DNA of 64,000 bases from Raphanus sativus (lineage: Eukaryota; Streptophyta; Magnoliopsida; Brassicales; Brassicaceae). Below the pieces are notes generated by a model that saw only the letters and a list, made by a program, of their open reading frames with translations, searched no databases and was not told the origin of the DNA. Of the stretch, positions 63,265-64,000 are shown one piece after another. How positions within the stretch are numbered: position 1 is the stretch's first letter; each line of letters begins with the position of its first letter. Location: NCBI RefSeq assembly GCF_000801105.2, contig NC_079514.1, positions 22,236,293 to 22,300,292 of the forward strand, given 5' to 3'. Position numbers and translations under genes: made by a program.

Positions 63265-64000
63265 ACTCCCCCAGACTTATCCTTTTGCTTGTCCTCAAGC
63301 AAAACAAACATGCAGACTCTCTGAAAGAGGTTTGAAAACAGCAGGGACTCTCATGATTTTAAAAACTCAGTCATCATCTCTCTAGTAGTGCAATCCAAAT
63401 CATAAACATCCTAACCTTAGAAGCACATTATACAATATCCTCGTATAGCAACCAAATTCCACTAGTTCTACAACTTAACAGATCCTGTCTGACAATCCCC
63501 TCTACTAACCTCATTTCTTGCATAAAAATAAAAGTGTAGGCTTTACCTTGGGAGTATCGATCAAAGGACACATGGATTCAACTCAAACAAGTTTCTGAAC
63601 ACACATGTAGTCTTCTCTGATCCCTTTCTCCCCTCATCTCTCTTCTCTGAATCTCTTATTAGTTTTAATTTCAACAGGTTTCGATGCCACAAAGGTCATC
63701 TAGTCTATCTCATTGACATTTGCAAAGCTAACTCAAAGATCTATCTTGTGTCAAAAGATGAGCTAAATCCAACGGTTGGAAGGTCTCCATCGAGAGCTAA
63801 ACATCTGAAGCGTCTGTGCAGTTCTGCACTGCGTAAGACTCCAAAAGACACCAAAATCACCTTATATCTCCAAATCGTCCCTGGACCTGTAAATACTCTA
63901 AATAGACTCCAATGTATAATAAATAGTATATAAAACACTTATATACCATGGATAAAAATGGGTAAAATCCATGGTATATCAACTCCCCAGACTTATCCTT
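63265..64000 (-). repeat. Athila 3' region and duplicated LTR end, cut by window end
   Basis: The purine tract and untranslated DNA at 63265-63724 are followed by the repeated LTR end (63725-63981) and another purine tract, as at 57530-58262. The unit continues past the window. Confidence 0.88.

Larger units (their letters stand above)
52847..64000. repeat. Head-to-tail tandem duplication of a 5.7 kb block
   Basis: 52847-58548 is repeated from 58549 to beyond the window end. The order in each unit is: E LTR remainder, Athila gag with TRIM, PBS, Athila LTR, LTR-end duplicate. The junction at about 58540-58549 joins Athila UTR (accttgggagttctgacaac) to the middle of the E LTR (aactaaaaagaacgc), so the breakpoint is not an element boundary. 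Confidence 0.88.

Overview
The window is plant nuclear repeat DNA with no intact host gene visible. Family-level features (Athila-type Gag with iterated Ser-Ile-Asp motifs, Tat-type Ty3 elements with antisense ORFs, a TRIM, an L1-type LINE and a CACTA element carrying plant gene pieces) point to a Brassicaceae genome, in pericentromeric or other heterochromatic DNA. The species cannot be fixed from the sequence. No rRNA, tRNA or CRISPR array was recognised.

Layout. 1-10.6 kb: a truncated Athila-type fragment joins a Tat-type non-autonomous element (family F: protease remnant, antisense ORF, 3' LTR at 8930-10596). F carries a solo LTR of a related family E (2184-6600, TSD aaaat), and that LTR holds a young 2.8 kb chromovirus-like element with LTRs at 3183-3978 and 5208-6004. 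10.6-26.7 kb: a minus-strand Tat element (G') is split at its reverse transcriptase by a second copy, G1 (14011-24886, TSD accac). G1 has PBS, Gag, protease, RT, two RNase H types, a broken integrase, a minisatellite and an antisense ORF, and is itself hit by two solo LTRs. 27.2-35.5 kb: a plus-strand relative (G2) holds a 4.2 kb CACTA transposon (27886-32104, TSD act) carrying what look like captured pieces of a ribosomal protein L19e gene and a SNF2-helicase-like gene. 35.5-37.75 kb: fragments and a 1.37 kb LTR of another Tat-like family (H). 37.75-64 kb: Athila-type material on the minus strand. A full-length L1-type LINE (37786-45093, 20-bp TSD) sits inside the first Athila LTR; then come the internal region, an inserted E element with a 100-N assembly gap, a gag with an embedded TRIM, and further LTRs. 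From about 52.85 kb a 5.7 kb block is repeated head to tail to the window end.

The elements are almost all broken by stops, frameshifts or deletions. The exceptions are the LINE, whose 1359-codon ORF2 is open, and the young chromovirus-like element with nearly identical LTRs.

Observations most worth following: (1) all three Tat copies keep the in-frame nonamer TAG CAA TTA between protease and reverse transcriptase, the known leaky-stop context of tobamovirus and SIRE1 readthrough; (2) the LINE has an unrecognised 302-codon ORF packed between ORF1 and ORF2, 8 nt after one and overlapping the other by 13 nt; (3) the CACTA element looks like a gene-capturing Pack-type transposon; (4) three unrelated LTR families each carry their own short-period, often palindromic minisatellite inside the LTR.
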